This document shows positions 7,479-16,644 of a DNA stretch of 16,644 bases, piece by piece. Origin of the DNA: Nocardioides sp. (GTDB lineage Bacteria > Actinomycetota > Actinomycetes > Propionibacteriales > Nocardioidaceae). A model generated the notes under the pieces. The model ran no database searches and was not told the origin of the DNA. It saw nothing but the letters and a program-made list of their open reading frames with translations. Within the stretch, counting starts at the first letter, position 1. Each line of letters opens with the position of its first letter. The translations under genes and the position numbers were made by a program. The stretch covers positions 1 through 16,644 of the forward strand of contig JARICB010000141.1 of NCBI GenBank assembly GCA_029264225.1, given 5' to 3'.

Positions 7479-9187
7479 GCGCACTCGTCCTGGGCCCGCT
7501 GCTCAGATACGTCGACGACACCACCGCAGCGGTGTGGGTGGAGACCGCCGAAGCCACGACCGTGACCGTGGTCCGAGGCGAGGCAAGTGCCTGTGCCCGC
7601 ACCTTCGGCGTACACGGGCACCACTACGCGCTGGTCGAACTGAGTGACCTGGAACCCGGCTCCCGCCACGATTACACGGTCTCGCTCGATGACCAGCAGG
7701 TGTGGCCAGTGAGCGACGCGATCGGTGATTCGATGATCACGACGCTCACTGCGGGAAAGCCGCTCAGGATGGCGTTCGGCTCGTGCCGCACGAGCGTCTC
7801 GCACGACCGGACCGGCAACGAGAGCCACGGCGTCGACGCGCTCCGCAGTTATGCCCTACGGATGGCCGACGCAGCCCCGGTGCATCCCGACCATGGCGAT
7901 GACCCCGACCTCGCGGAACCGCAGTGGCCCGACCTGATGCTCTTCCTGGGCGATCAGGTCTACGCCGACGAGACGACCGAGGCGATGCAGCGCTTCATCT
8001 CCGCACGCCGCGACATCGAGGCACCACCCTGGACAGAACTGCGCGACTACGAGGAGTACGCACACCTCTACTCGCTCGCCTGGTCGGACCCGACCATCCG
8101 CTGGCTGTTCTCGACGCTCCCCAGCGCGATGATCTTCGACGACCACGACATCCGCGACGACTGGAACACCTCCCAGGCGTGGAAGGACAAGATGGAGGCG
8201 ACCTCGTGGTGGCACGGGCGGATCGTGGCCGGTCTCGCCTCCTACTGGGTCTACCAACACCTGGGCAACATGTCGCCGCAGGAACGACGAGACGACGAGA
8301 TCTACCGGTTGGTGCTCGCGCATGAGGGGCCCGACGAGCTCGACCTGAGCGAGGTGCTCGACACGTTCGCGGACCGCGCCGACCAGGACCCCACGACCTA
8401 CCGGTGGTCCTACAGTCGCGACTTCGGTACCCAAGCCCGACTGGTCGTTGTCGACTCCCGTGCTGCCCGCGTGCTCGAGCCGTCGAAGCGGTCCCTGCTC
8501 GATCGCGAGGAGCGGGACTGGCTCGACGAACGCATGCGCGGCGATGTCGACCACCTGCTGATCGGCACGTCGTTGCCGTTCATGTTGGCGACCGGGCTGC
8601 ACCACCTCGAGGCCTTCGGCGAGGCACTGGCCGGGGGAGCGTGGGGCGCACGTGGCGCGAAAGCGGGGGAGCGGATGCGACAGAAGGTCGATCTCGAGCA
8701 CTGGGCGGCCTTCCAGAAGAGTTTCCTCGACGTCGCCGAAATGGCGATCGAGGTCGCTTCCGGCGAGCGGGGACGCGCACCCGCCAGCGTCACGTTCCTC
8801 TCCGGGGACGTACACCACAGCTATGTCAGTGAGGCGCGGCTCTCGCGGCCTGCGACCCGCGCCGGCGGCGCCCTGCGGAGCGCGCTGTTGCAAGCCGTGT
8901 GCTCGCCGATCCGCAATCCGCTCTCACCCAACATGAGGTTCGCGACCGCGGTGCTCTCCTACGGGGTCGCGGGACCCTTCGGTCGAATGGTCTCGATGTC
9001 GACGAAGGTCGCGAAGAGCCCGCTGCGTTGGAAGTACGCCGAGGGTCCGTGGTTCGACAACAACCTGGCCTGCCTGGAGTTGGCCGGGCCGCGGCTCCGC
9101 ATGTGGTGGGCCAGCGGCACGGTGGTCGACGACGACCACGAGCGACCGCTGCTGACGAAGGTCGCCGACTACGAGTTGGGGTCCTGA
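7475..9187 (+). CDS. PhoD-like metallophosphatase (alkaline phosphatase D family)
   Basis: This 570-aa protein of the PhoD group (calcineurin-like metallophosphoesterases) has an N-terminal beta-rich domain at about residues 1-95. The metal-binding core follows: FGSCR at 101-105, FLGDQVYADE at about 157-166, IFDDHDIRDDWN at about 220-231, and LSGDVHHSY at about 442-450. PhoD enzymes hydrolyse phosphomono- or diesters using Fe/Ca metal centres. Classical PhoD is Tat-exported, but no twin-arginine signal or hydrophobic leader is present, so this form is predicted cytosolic and its substrate is open. The GTG start at 7475 overlaps the dehydrogenase stop (GTGA) and leads straight into the N-terminal domain. 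The frame stays open further upstream, but only as a shadow of the dehydrogenase gene. The two genes are probably co-translated. Confidence 0.88.
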   Translation: MSALVLGPLLRYVDDTTAAVWVETAEATTVTVVRGEASACARTFGVHGHHYALVELSDLEPGSRHDYTVSLDDQQVWPVSDAIGDSMITTLTAGKPLRMAFGSCRTSVSHDRTGNESHGVDALRSYALRMADAAPVHPDHGDDPDLAEPQWPDLMLFLGDQVYADETTEAMQRFISARRDIEAPPWTELRDYEEYAHLYSLAWSDPTIRWLFSTLPSAMIFDDHDIRDDWNTSQAWKDKMEATSWWHGRIVAGLASYWVYQHLGNMSPQERRDDEIYRLVLAHEGPDELDLSEVLDTFADRADQDPTTYRWSYSRDFGTQARLVVVDSRAARVLEPSKRSLLDREERDWLDERMRGDVDHLLIGTSLPFMLATGLHHLEAFGEALAGGAWGARGAKAGERMRQKVDLEHWAAFQKSFLDVAEMAIEVASGERGRAPASVTFLSGDVHHSYVSEARLSRPATRAGGALRSALLQAVCSPIRNPLSPNMRFATAVLSYGVAGPFGRMVSMSTKVAKSPLRWKYAEGPWFDNNLACLELAGPRLRMWWASGTVVDDDHERPLLTKVADYELGS

Positions 9188-9236
9188 ACCGGCCACGGCG
9201 ATGACCCGACGCGGGGACACATGCAACAGTGGCGAC

Positions 9237-10133
9237 ATGGCCACCGTTCTCGTCACAGGCGCTACCGGCTTCGTCGGTCGTCGTCTGGTCCCCGCACTCC
9301 TCGCCCAGGGTCACCGCGTGCGCGCGATGACCCGGAACCCGTCGAAGTACTCGGGGGAGGGGGAGGCGGTTGGTGCCGACGTGATGGACCGGGCCTCTCT
9401 TGACCGGGCGCTGGTCGACGTCGACGTGGCGATCTACCTCGTGCACTCCCTCGACGACCCCGATTTCGAACGCAAGGATGCGGAGGCGGCCCGCCACTTC
9501 AGCGCGGCAGCAGCTGCAGCGGGCGTTCGACAGATCGTCTATCTCGGTGGCCTCGGCTCCGAGGATGACGAGCTCTCGGCGCACTTGCGTTCTCGTCGGG
9601 AGGTGGAGAAGCTCCTGGCCGGCGACGGCGTACCGGTGACGGCGTTGCGGGCCGCGATCATCGTCGGTCACGGCGGAATCTCCTGGGAGCTCACCCGGCA
9701 GCTGGTCAAGAACCTGCCGGCGATGGTGGTGCCGTCCTGGGTCACGACCCGTACGCAGCCGATCGCTCTGGACGACGTCGTTCGCTACCTGGCCGGGGTC
9801 GTGGACAACGAGGAAACGTTCGGCCGGGTCTTCGAGGTCGGTGGCCCGGCGGCGATGACCTACCTGGAGATGATGCAGGAGGCCTCCCTGGTCTCCGACG
9901 GCAAGAAGTTGCTGATCGTCCAGGTCCCGGTCATGACACCGCGGCTCTCGTCCTACTGGTTGGCGCTGGTGACCGATGTGGACGTCACCACGGGACGCAA
10001 CCTGATCGACTCGATGAGCACCGAGGTCGTGGTCAGCGAAACCTCGATCCGGGACGTGGTGCCCGGCGAGCCCATGACCTACGCCGAATCGGTTCGGATC
10101 GCCCTCGCGGAGCGCAAGGCCGCTCAGGGCTGA
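9237..10133 (+). CDS. NAD(P)-binding SDR/NmrA-like protein
   Basis: This 298-aa atypical short-chain dehydrogenase has the nucleotide-binding TGATGFVG at residues 7-14, followed by the extended-SDR landmarks RAMTRNPSK, VDVAIYLVHSLDD and IVYLGGLGS. The catalytic YxxxK pair of classical SDRs is not visible, which fits NmrA-like or sensor-type members. The function is not assignable beyond NAD(P) binding; similar proteins are often annotated as epimerases or oxidoreductases. The ATG at 9237 begins at the Rossmann strand. No strong Shine-Dalgarno precedes it, but AACAGT ends 6-7 bp upstream, so leaderless initiation is possible. An in-frame ATG at 9201 would add 12 residues. The gene is 49 bp after the phosphatase gene and may be in the same transcript. 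Confidence 0.86.
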   Translation: MATVLVTGATGFVGRRLVPALLAQGHRVRAMTRNPSKYSGEGEAVGADVMDRASLDRALVDVDVAIYLVHSLDDPDFERKDAEAARHFSAAAAAAGVRQIVYLGGLGSEDDELSAHLRSRREVEKLLAGDGVPVTALRAAIIVGHGGISWELTRQLVKNLPAMVVPSWVTTRTQPIALDDVVRYLAGVVDNEETFGRVFEVGGPAAMTYLEMMQEASLVSDGKKLLIVQVPVMTPRLSSYWLALVTDVDVTTGRNLIDSMSTEVVVSETSIRDVVPGEPMTYAESVRIALAERKAAQG

Positions 10134-10159
10134 GACCGGGCTTCACCAGATACGCGGGC

Positions 10160-10200
10160 TGTGGGGGATTCCAGTCATTGGATGACTGCGATCCACCACA
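10160..10200. terminator. Bidirectional hairpin between convergent genes
   Basis: CAGTCAT (10172-10178) and ATGACTG (10182-10188) form a perfect 7-bp stem with a TGG loop. The flanking TGTGGGGGATTC and CGATCCACCACA extend it to about 19 pairs with two mismatches and one G-T pair. It sits exactly in the 72-bp gap between the stops of the SDR gene (+) and benE (-). There is no U-tract, as is common for actinobacterial hairpin terminators. Confidence 0.62.
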
Positions 10201-10205
10201 ACCCC

Positions 10206-11399
10206 TCAGCGTACGACGACTGAGCCACCATCTGACCGGCCGAATCGCAGCACTGCCAACACGAGGGCGCCCGCGACCAGGGCCCAGAACGCCGGGCTGA
10301 TGCCGGCGAAGGAGAGCCCGGACGCGGCCACCAGGAACGTCACCGCGCCTGCCTCCCGGTGGTGTACGTCGGACAGCGCCGCCGAGGCCGATGAGGCGAA
10401 GGTGCCGATCAGCGCCAGCCCGGCAACAGAGGCAATGATCCCGGCCGGTGCGGCGGTACTGATGGCGGTGACCAGTACCGACAGCGGCGCCAGCAGGACG
10501 TAGACGACTCCGCACGTGACCCCGGCGATCCACCGTCGATCTCGGTCCGGTCCCGCTTCCGGGCCGGCGGCCAACGCCGCGGAGATCGCGGCAAGATTGA
10601 TACTGAAGCCCCCCGCGGGGGCGGTAAGCACGGTCGCCGTACCGGCCCAGGTCAGTGCCGACCGCAGCGGTGCGCGGTAGCCGAACGACTCCAGCACCGC
10701 GACGCCCGGGATGTTCTGACCGGTCATCGTGACCAGGTAGAGGGGTATGCCGAGGGCGATGATGGTGCGCCAGTCGAAGGCCGGTGCGGTCCAGGTAAGC
10801 GCCGGCAGCAGCGAGCCGCCTCCCAACGGGTCGCCGACCAGGGCGATCACGACTCCGGCCGCCACAAGCGCGCCGGGGACGGCCCACCGGCGGGCAACGC
10901 GCAACAGGACGAGCCAGGTCAGCAGCACCGGGCCGATCGCTGCGGGATCTCGCACGAGCGCTTGGAACGGCGTGATGCACAGCGTCAGGAGCACCCCGGC
11001 CAGCATCGCGCTCGCGATCGCGTTCGGGATGCGGGCGACCCACACGCCGAGAGGTTTGACGGCGGCGGTCAGCAGGTAGAGCAGGCCCGCGAAGGCGAAC
11101 GCACCCACTGCGGCAGGCCAGCCGGCGGCGGGCAGGGTGGCGCCGGCCAACAGAGCCGCACCCGGAGTCGACCACGCGATGGTGACCGGGATCCGGTGAG
11201 CGAGTGAGAGCACGATGCAGCCCAGGCCCATGGTCATCGACACGATCGCGAGCCCCGAGGCGGCCTGGGCCTCGTCGGCTCCGACGGCGTTCAGCCCGGT
11301 CAGGACGACGGCGAACGACGAAGTGAAGCCGACGAGCGCGGTGACGACACCGGCGATCACCGCATGCGTCGTACTGCCTCCGCGGTCCGTGATCGCCAT
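10206..11399 (-). CDS. benE: BenE-family benzoate:H+ symporter
   Basis: This 397-aa protein is hydrophobic throughout, with about 11-12 membrane segments. It carries BenE-family stretches: GFTSSFAVVLTGLNAVGA near the N-terminus, IAWSTPGAALL, a central IPLYLVTMTGQNIPGVAVL and GGFSINLAAISAALAAG. The family imports benzoate or related aromatic acids with protons; the actual substrate here is unproven because no aromatic-degradation gene is visible nearby. The start at 11399 (MAITDRGG) is chosen because TACCCT (11411-11406) ends 6 bp before it, the pattern of a leaderless promoter, and because the frame further upstream is antisense to the uvrA-like gene. It is divergent from that gene with about 60-115 bp between starts. 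Confidence 0.9.
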   Translation of the reverse strand: MAITDRGGSTTHAVIAGVVTALVGFTSSFAVVLTGLNAVGADEAQAASGLAIVSMTMGLGCIVLSLAHRIPVTIAWSTPGAALLAGATLPAAGWPAAVGAFAFAGLLYLLTAAVKPLGVWVARIPNAIASAMLAGVLLTLCITPFQALVRDPAAIGPVLLTWLVLLRVARRWAVPGALVAAGVVIALVGDPLGGGSLLPALTWTAPAFDWRTIIALGIPLYLVTMTGQNIPGVAVLESFGYRAPLRSALTWAGTATVLTAPAGGFSINLAAISAALAAGPEAGPDRDRRWIAGVTCGVVYVLLAPLSVLVTAISTAAPAGIIASVAGLALIGTFASSASAALSDVHHREAGAVTFLVAASGLSFAGISPAFWALVAGALVLAVLRFGRSDGGSVVVR

Positions 11400-11405
11400 G
11401 GCTGC

Positions 11406-11411
11406 AGGGTA
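11406..11411 (-). promoter_or_regulatory. -10 element of a leaderless benE promoter
   Basis: Minus-strand TACCCT ends 6 bp before the benE ATG. The matching -35 region (TGCACG at 17 bp) is poor, as is frequent for actinobacterial promoters. Confidence 0.4.
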
Positions 11412-11452
11412 GGAGCGAACATCTGAGTCGTGCACTGAGGGTCCGCCACGAC

Positions 11453-11458
11453 TAGCGT
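11453..11458 (+). promoter_or_regulatory. -10 element upstream of the UvrA-like gene
   Basis: TAGCGT fits the TANNNT consensus. A start site 6-7 bp on would fall just inside the first in-frame ATG (11463), which favours the later ATG at 11517 with its own GGAG ribosome-binding site. The -35 (GTGCAC at 17 bp) is weak. Confidence 0.35.
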
Positions 11459-11516
11459 AGGCATGCGAGAACCCGGTGAATCGATGACCAACGGCCGCGT
11501 CACAGATGGAGACACG

Positions 11517-13901
<2,385 letters not shown>

Positions 13902-13952
13902 GCCCTCGGTGGCCAGGAGGCCCGGGCGGACCACGGTCAGCGCAGGGTGGAA

Positions 13953-13995
13953 AACCACGCCTGAGAGTGTCGACGAAGGCCGCGGAGGCGTGGTT
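13953..13995. terminator. 10-bp inverted repeat between convergent genes
   Basis: AACCACGCCT (13953-13962) is exactly inverted at 13986-13995 (AGGCGTGGTT) around a 23-nt loop. Read on the minus strand the stem is followed by TTCC, giving a short T-run, so it could end the secreted-protein transcript (stop at 14009). It also lies downstream of the UvrA-like gene and could serve both. The large loop makes this less certain than the hairpin at 10160. Confidence 0.4.
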
Positions 13996-14008
13996 GTCGT
14001 CCAACAGG

Positions 14009-15130
14009 CTAGCGGGTCCGGATCGCAACCTTGTTGGAGTAGTCAGTTAGCCGGCCCTGGGCCCCGACCGCAATGACGCGGTACTTACCCTGACCCAGCT
14101 TCTTGATGATTGCTCGACCAGCAGCAGCGGACTTGACCCTACGAACTACCTTCCAGCCGCGCTGGGTCTGCTTCTGCACCTTGAACACCGTCTTGACCTT
14201 CGGCTTGCTCTTGACAACCAGGTCCTTGTGCTTGTTCACGGAAACCTTGACGGAGGTTCGCACCTTGTAGTGCCGACTGGCAGAAGCAGCTAGAGCCCGG
14301 TCGCTGCCAGCGTGTGACGCCGAGATAGTGACGCCGTGCTTCAGGTCGGGCAGCTTAACCACCGCGCCGCTCAGGCCGGTCTTGGCCGTATCGCACTTAC
14401 GGGCACCTGTTACGTCCTCGGTCGAGCAGATAGTAATAAGGAGCCCGACCATCTGGTCACCGTTTGCGATGTGAGCCACGACATTGACCGAGCCAGAAGG
14501 TCGCAACGCTCGGCCAGATGGCATCGCGAGAGTAATAGGCCGCGCCACGATGACCGGAACAGGCGTAGGAGCAGGTGCCGGAGGAGTCGGTGCTGGCACT
14601 GGAGCAGGTGCCGGAATCGGGGTCGGCTTAGGAGCTGGAACTGGGTCAGTGCGGCAGACTTTATCGAACCCGTACCACCCTACACCCATAGAGTTAAGGG
14701 TGTAGTACGCACAGAGGGGCTTAGTATCGACCACCCCGTCACGAGGCGGACAAACACCTTGTGTGTACTCCCACACATCAACGATTAGTCCGTCATTGTT
14801 CGACGTTATGTGATTGTACTGGTACAGGCAGATAGTGTTGGAGTCCACACCGCTCGGCTGTGTACACGAGTAGACGCGATCTGATGAGTATCGACACAGG
14901 TCGTCGGACTCGAAGCCCTGTAGTCGCGCGCAGTCCACGGGGTAGACCTGACCCCAGCTGTTTGGGCCATCGACGCAAATGTTTAGACTCTGGCCTGGCC
15001 GAGGAGGCGGCTCCTCGGCGGTAGGGGCCATTGCCTGGGACGGTAGGGCGACGATCACCATCCCGGTCAGGGCGATGACCAGCGAAGCGAGGACTGAGAT
15101 ACCCCGCGTACTGCGTGTCATGTTGCTCAT
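14009..15130 (-). CDS. Cysteine-rich secreted protein with proline-rich linker, function unknown
   Basis: This 373-aa protein is not recognised as a family member. An N-terminal export signal is clear: basic MTRSTRG, a hydrophobic core at about residues 12-30, and a likely cut after SQAMA (about residue 35). Residues 52-159 hold eight cysteines (52, 67, 79, 89, 101, 127, 140, 159), consistent with a disulfide-stabilised extracellular domain. Residues about 163-193 are a linker of alternating Pro with Ala/Val/Thr. The rest is beta-rich and Lys/Arg-rich, ending with a VQKQTQRGWKVVRRVKS module followed by GKYRVIAVGAQG, resembling Ig-like repeats of actinobacterial surface proteins. GC content and codon use look lower than in neighbouring genes (for example GTA, ATA and AAT codons), suggesting transfer. 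The ATG at 15130 has AAGGA about 10 bp upstream; a second ATG lies at 15121. Confidence 0.75.
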   Translation of the reverse strand: MSNMTRSTRGISVLASLVIALTGMVIVALPSQAMAPTAEEPPPRPGQSLNICVDGPNSWGQVYPVDCARLQGFESDDLCRYSSDRVYSCTQPSGVDSNTICLYQYNHITSNNDGLIVDVWEYTQGVCPPRDGVVDTKPLCAYYTLNSMGVGWYGFDKVCRTDPVPAPKPTPIPAPAPVPAPTPPAPAPTPVPVIVARPITLAMPSGRALRPSGSVNVVAHIANGDQMVGLLITICSTEDVTGARKCDTAKTGLSGAVVKLPDLKHGVTISASHAGSDRALAASASRHYKVRTSVKVSVNKHKDLVVKSKPKVKTVFKVQKQTQRGWKVVRRVKSAAAGRAIIKKLGQGKYRVIAVGAQGRLTDYSNKVAIRTR

Positions 15131-15337
15131 TGGTCTGTTTCCTTACCGAACCCCCGGTACATCGCGTTGTGCGGTGTCCGGACCCGAATTAAGTCGACCC
15201 TCCTGGGCTGACACCTCTCAGTCGGTCGTAGTACCGAGCTCTATCCGTCGTTGTAGGGGCTTTGGTGCAGAACGTCGGCTACGCCTGCATTTGGCGGCGT
15301 ACGCCCACCGCTTAGAGTTCGCCGATAACTGACATTA

Positions 15338-15589
15338 TGTCAATATGACGACGTGGGGCTCCTCCCAACACGGCGTCAACTGGCCTCCATTGTCGCGTTT
15401 CAGCGAAGGTGACCTACTTCCAAGTAACGTGACACCCGTTTCAGCGAAGATGGAACCCCCCGGTGGAGCGGGGACGCCCCCGATGAACAGGTCCGAGGCG
15501 TGCAGGGTTCTCGATTCAGGACGGTCCGCGCCGACACAAAGTCCTGCAAATCTAAAGAACGCTAAAGGGAACCTCTCACTAGGTTGACA
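15338..15589. mobile_element. Possible 252-bp non-autonomous IS remnant (TGTCAA...TTGACA ends)
   Basis: The segment opens with TGTCAATATGACG and closes with CACTAGGTTGACA, so both ends read TGTCAA inward and have the TG...CA form typical of IS21-like elements. Inside, near the left end, are a 13-bp direct repeat and further GTCAAC/TGTCG/GTGACA words, resembling the multiple terminal binding sites of that family. No transposase reading frame remains. No clear target duplication is seen next to the ends, and family membership rests on memory of end structure only. Confidence 0.35.
15396..15449 (+). repeat. 13-bp direct repeat, two copies 41 bp apart
   Basis: CGTTTCAGCGAAG occurs at 15396-15408 and again at 15437-15449. 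Both copies are followed by (G/A)TG. They are interpreted as internal transposase-binding repeats of the presumed element remnant. Confidence 0.6.
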
Positions 15590-15644
15590 TAACGGCATCG
15601 TGCGATGACGGCCCGAGGGTCGATCTCGCGCGGCGTCGTGATCC

Positions 15645-16644
15645 TCAGTCGTCCAGTCCGAAGGCGGATGTCACTTGCTCGATCGTGAACTGGTTGCGCA
15701 GGCGGCAGGCGCTGTTCTGGTTCGCAAACATGCCAGGCTTCCAGAACGCTTGGGACCGGGGCACCGAGTGTTCCCACTTGATCGGCACCACCCACTCAGC
15801 GTTGTCGTCGTCGGCGTCGTCGCCCGGGTGGCGGTAGTCACCGACCAGTGGCAGGTCGGCGAGAAGGCGCTCGTCGTCACCGACCTGCACCGTTGCATCC
15901 ACGAACCGCTTCGCCTCGCCGAGCACGTGTCCAACGCCCACGTAGCCGGTCTTCGGGATGCACGCGAGCACACGCGCGCCGATTGGAAGGTTCTTCATCG
16001 TCCCCGAGAACCACCTGCCGCCGCCCGCGGAGACAAACCCGAACTTCTCGGCGTCCTCCCATGAGCGGCCGTTCTCGAACTCCCCGTACGAGACGTACCA
16101 GTCGTGGCCATTCCACGGCTCGCGTGACTTCTTCGCCTTACCCGTTCCAGCGGTCGAAGCGGCTGCCGTGTGAGCGTCTTGGTCGACCAGCCAGGTACGA
16201 GCCAGATATGAGACCCCGTTGTCCTCGAAGTGCCGGAAGAACACGACGTTGAGGGGCACGCCAAAGTCCTCGTTGAGGAACCGCACGATGCGCTCAGTGG
16301 CCGCATCGACCGTTGCGGCCACGATAGTGAGCACCTGGCTCTCGTTGATCTCGTCGGGTGGGGCTTCGCCAAACTCGGCGGCAAAAGCAGCCTCAAAGGC
16401 CTCCCCCGGCTTGTACGTCTCGAAGATGTCGACGATCTCTGCCCGACCTAGTGTCGAGACCCAGGAGGCGTAGTCGATGGTCTGGGCCGTGACGTCGCGA
16501 GGTGTCTTGTTTCGCTTCAACTCGATGACATGGACGACGCCTTCGGCGTCGACTGCGAGAAGGTCGATGAAGCCGCCGTGCAGTGTCGGCACCTGCCGAC
16601 CCAACACCAGGAGCCGCTCCCCCAGCATGGACGGGTCGGACTCC
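15645..16644 (-). CDS. NucS/DUF91-type PD-(D/E)xK nuclease with C-terminal EVE/PUA-like domain (5' end outside window)
   Basis: The frame is open to the window edge, so the N-terminus is missing; 332 codons are visible. Counting from the Met at 16628, nuclease-fold residues are Asp22 (GGFIDLLAVD), Glu36-x-Lys38 (VIELKRNKTPRD) and Gln49-x3-Tyr53 (QTIDY), the arrangement of RecB/NucS-like PD-(D/E)xK enzymes that cut DNA using Mg2+. Upstream, SMLGERLLVLGRQVPT is a family-like lead-in. The C-terminal 160 residues (from GHDWYVSYGE) contain GARVLACIPKTGYVGVGHV and VPIKWEHSVPRSQ followed by FANQNSACRLRN, which resembles EVE/PUA-type domains that read modified bases. A linker rich in Ala, Thr and Lys joins the two. 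A modification-dependent or repair nuclease is inferred. The stop is at 15645-15647. Confidence 0.84.
   Translation of the reverse strand, partial: ESDPSMLGERLLVLGRQVPTLHGGFIDLLAVDAEGVVHVIELKRNKTPRDVTAQTIDYASWVSTLGRAEIVDIFETYKPGEAFEAAFAAEFGEAPPDEINESQVLTIVAATVDAATERIVRFLNEDFGVPLNVVFFRHFEDNGVSYLARTWLVDQDAHTAAASTAGTGKAKKSREPWNGHDWYVSYGEFENGRSWEDAEKFGFVSAGGGRWFSGTMKNLPIGARVLACIPKTGYVGVGHVLGEAKRFVDATVQVGDDERLLADLPLVGDYRHPGDDADDDNAEWVVPIKWEHSVPRSQAFWKPGMFANQNSACRLRNQFTIEQVTSAFGLDD

Larger units (their letters stand above)
15131..15644. other. 514-bp stretch without a convincing gene
   Basis: This stretch separates the secreted-protein gene from the nuclease gene. The part next to the former (15131-15337) should hold its promoter; several TA-rich hexamers exist but none has a good -35/-10 pair. 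It contains the 10-bp palindrome GGCGTACGCC (15296-15305) and TGACAT/ATGTCA (15330-15342). The rest is the possible mobile-element remnant listed separately. A short minus-strand open frame spanning that remnant has no ribosome-binding site or recognisable features. Confidence 0.6.

Noticed and set aside
15095..15102. TGAGATAC half-site matching one arm of the 6373-6392 operator
   Set aside because: It is a single arm inside a coding region with no inverse partner nearby; an 8-bp match by chance is plausible.
15335..15598. 87-codon minus-strand open frame
   Set aside because: It coincides with the presumed element remnant and has no ribosome-binding site, domain, or coding-like character; probably a chance frame.

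Overview
The window looks like a chromosomal segment of a high-GC actinobacterium. Evidence: GC-rich third codon positions, many GTG starts, 4-bp ATGA/GTGA gene overlaps, apparently leaderless promoters, and two actinobacterial marker genes, the RNA-polymerase-binding protein RbpA and a polyprenol-phosphate-mannose synthase. The gene content would suit Nocardioides or a relative, but the genus is inferred from general resemblance only.

Layout. Positions 1-2025 (+) hold an envelope lipidation/glycosylation operon: the 3' part of lnt, then ppm1 (split from lnt, not fused to it), then fxsA. Converging on it is rbpA (2429-2043, -). Further minus-strand genes lie upstream: a UMF1/Atg22-type MFS transporter and a glycerophosphodiester phosphodiesterase, coupled by a GTGA overlap, and a 508-aa protein that fuses an XRE-type helix-turn-helix to a complete MurA/EPSP-synthase-like enzyme. 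The 97-bp gap upstream of that fusion holds a perfect 20-bp inverted repeat placed between a -35 (TTGTCG) and a -10 (TACCGT) element, and the -10 lies exactly one leaderless distance from the ATG. This is the best-defined regulatory structure in the window and suggests autoregulation.

Positions 6462-10133 (+) hold a zinc alcohol dehydrogenase, a cytosolic PhoD-like metallophosphatase overlapping it by 4 bp, and an NAD(P)-binding SDR/NmrA-like protein. The last converges on a BenE-type benzoate transporter (11399-10206, -) across a strong hairpin. Divergent from benE is a short class II UvrA-like protein (11517-13901, +) that lacks the UvrB-interacting insert.

From about 13.9 kb onward the character changes to an accessory region. 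It contains a composition-shifted gene for a cysteine-rich secreted protein with a proline-rich linker, and a 514-bp stretch with no convincing gene that holds a possible 252-bp TG...CA-ended mobile-element remnant. The right edge cuts through a PD-(D/E)xK nuclease of NucS/DUF91 type whose C-terminal half looks like an EVE/PUA-type domain. No tRNA, rRNA, CRISPR array or complete insertion sequence was seen, and no complete multi-gene defence system is visible. The nuclease may belong to one that lies beyond the right edge.
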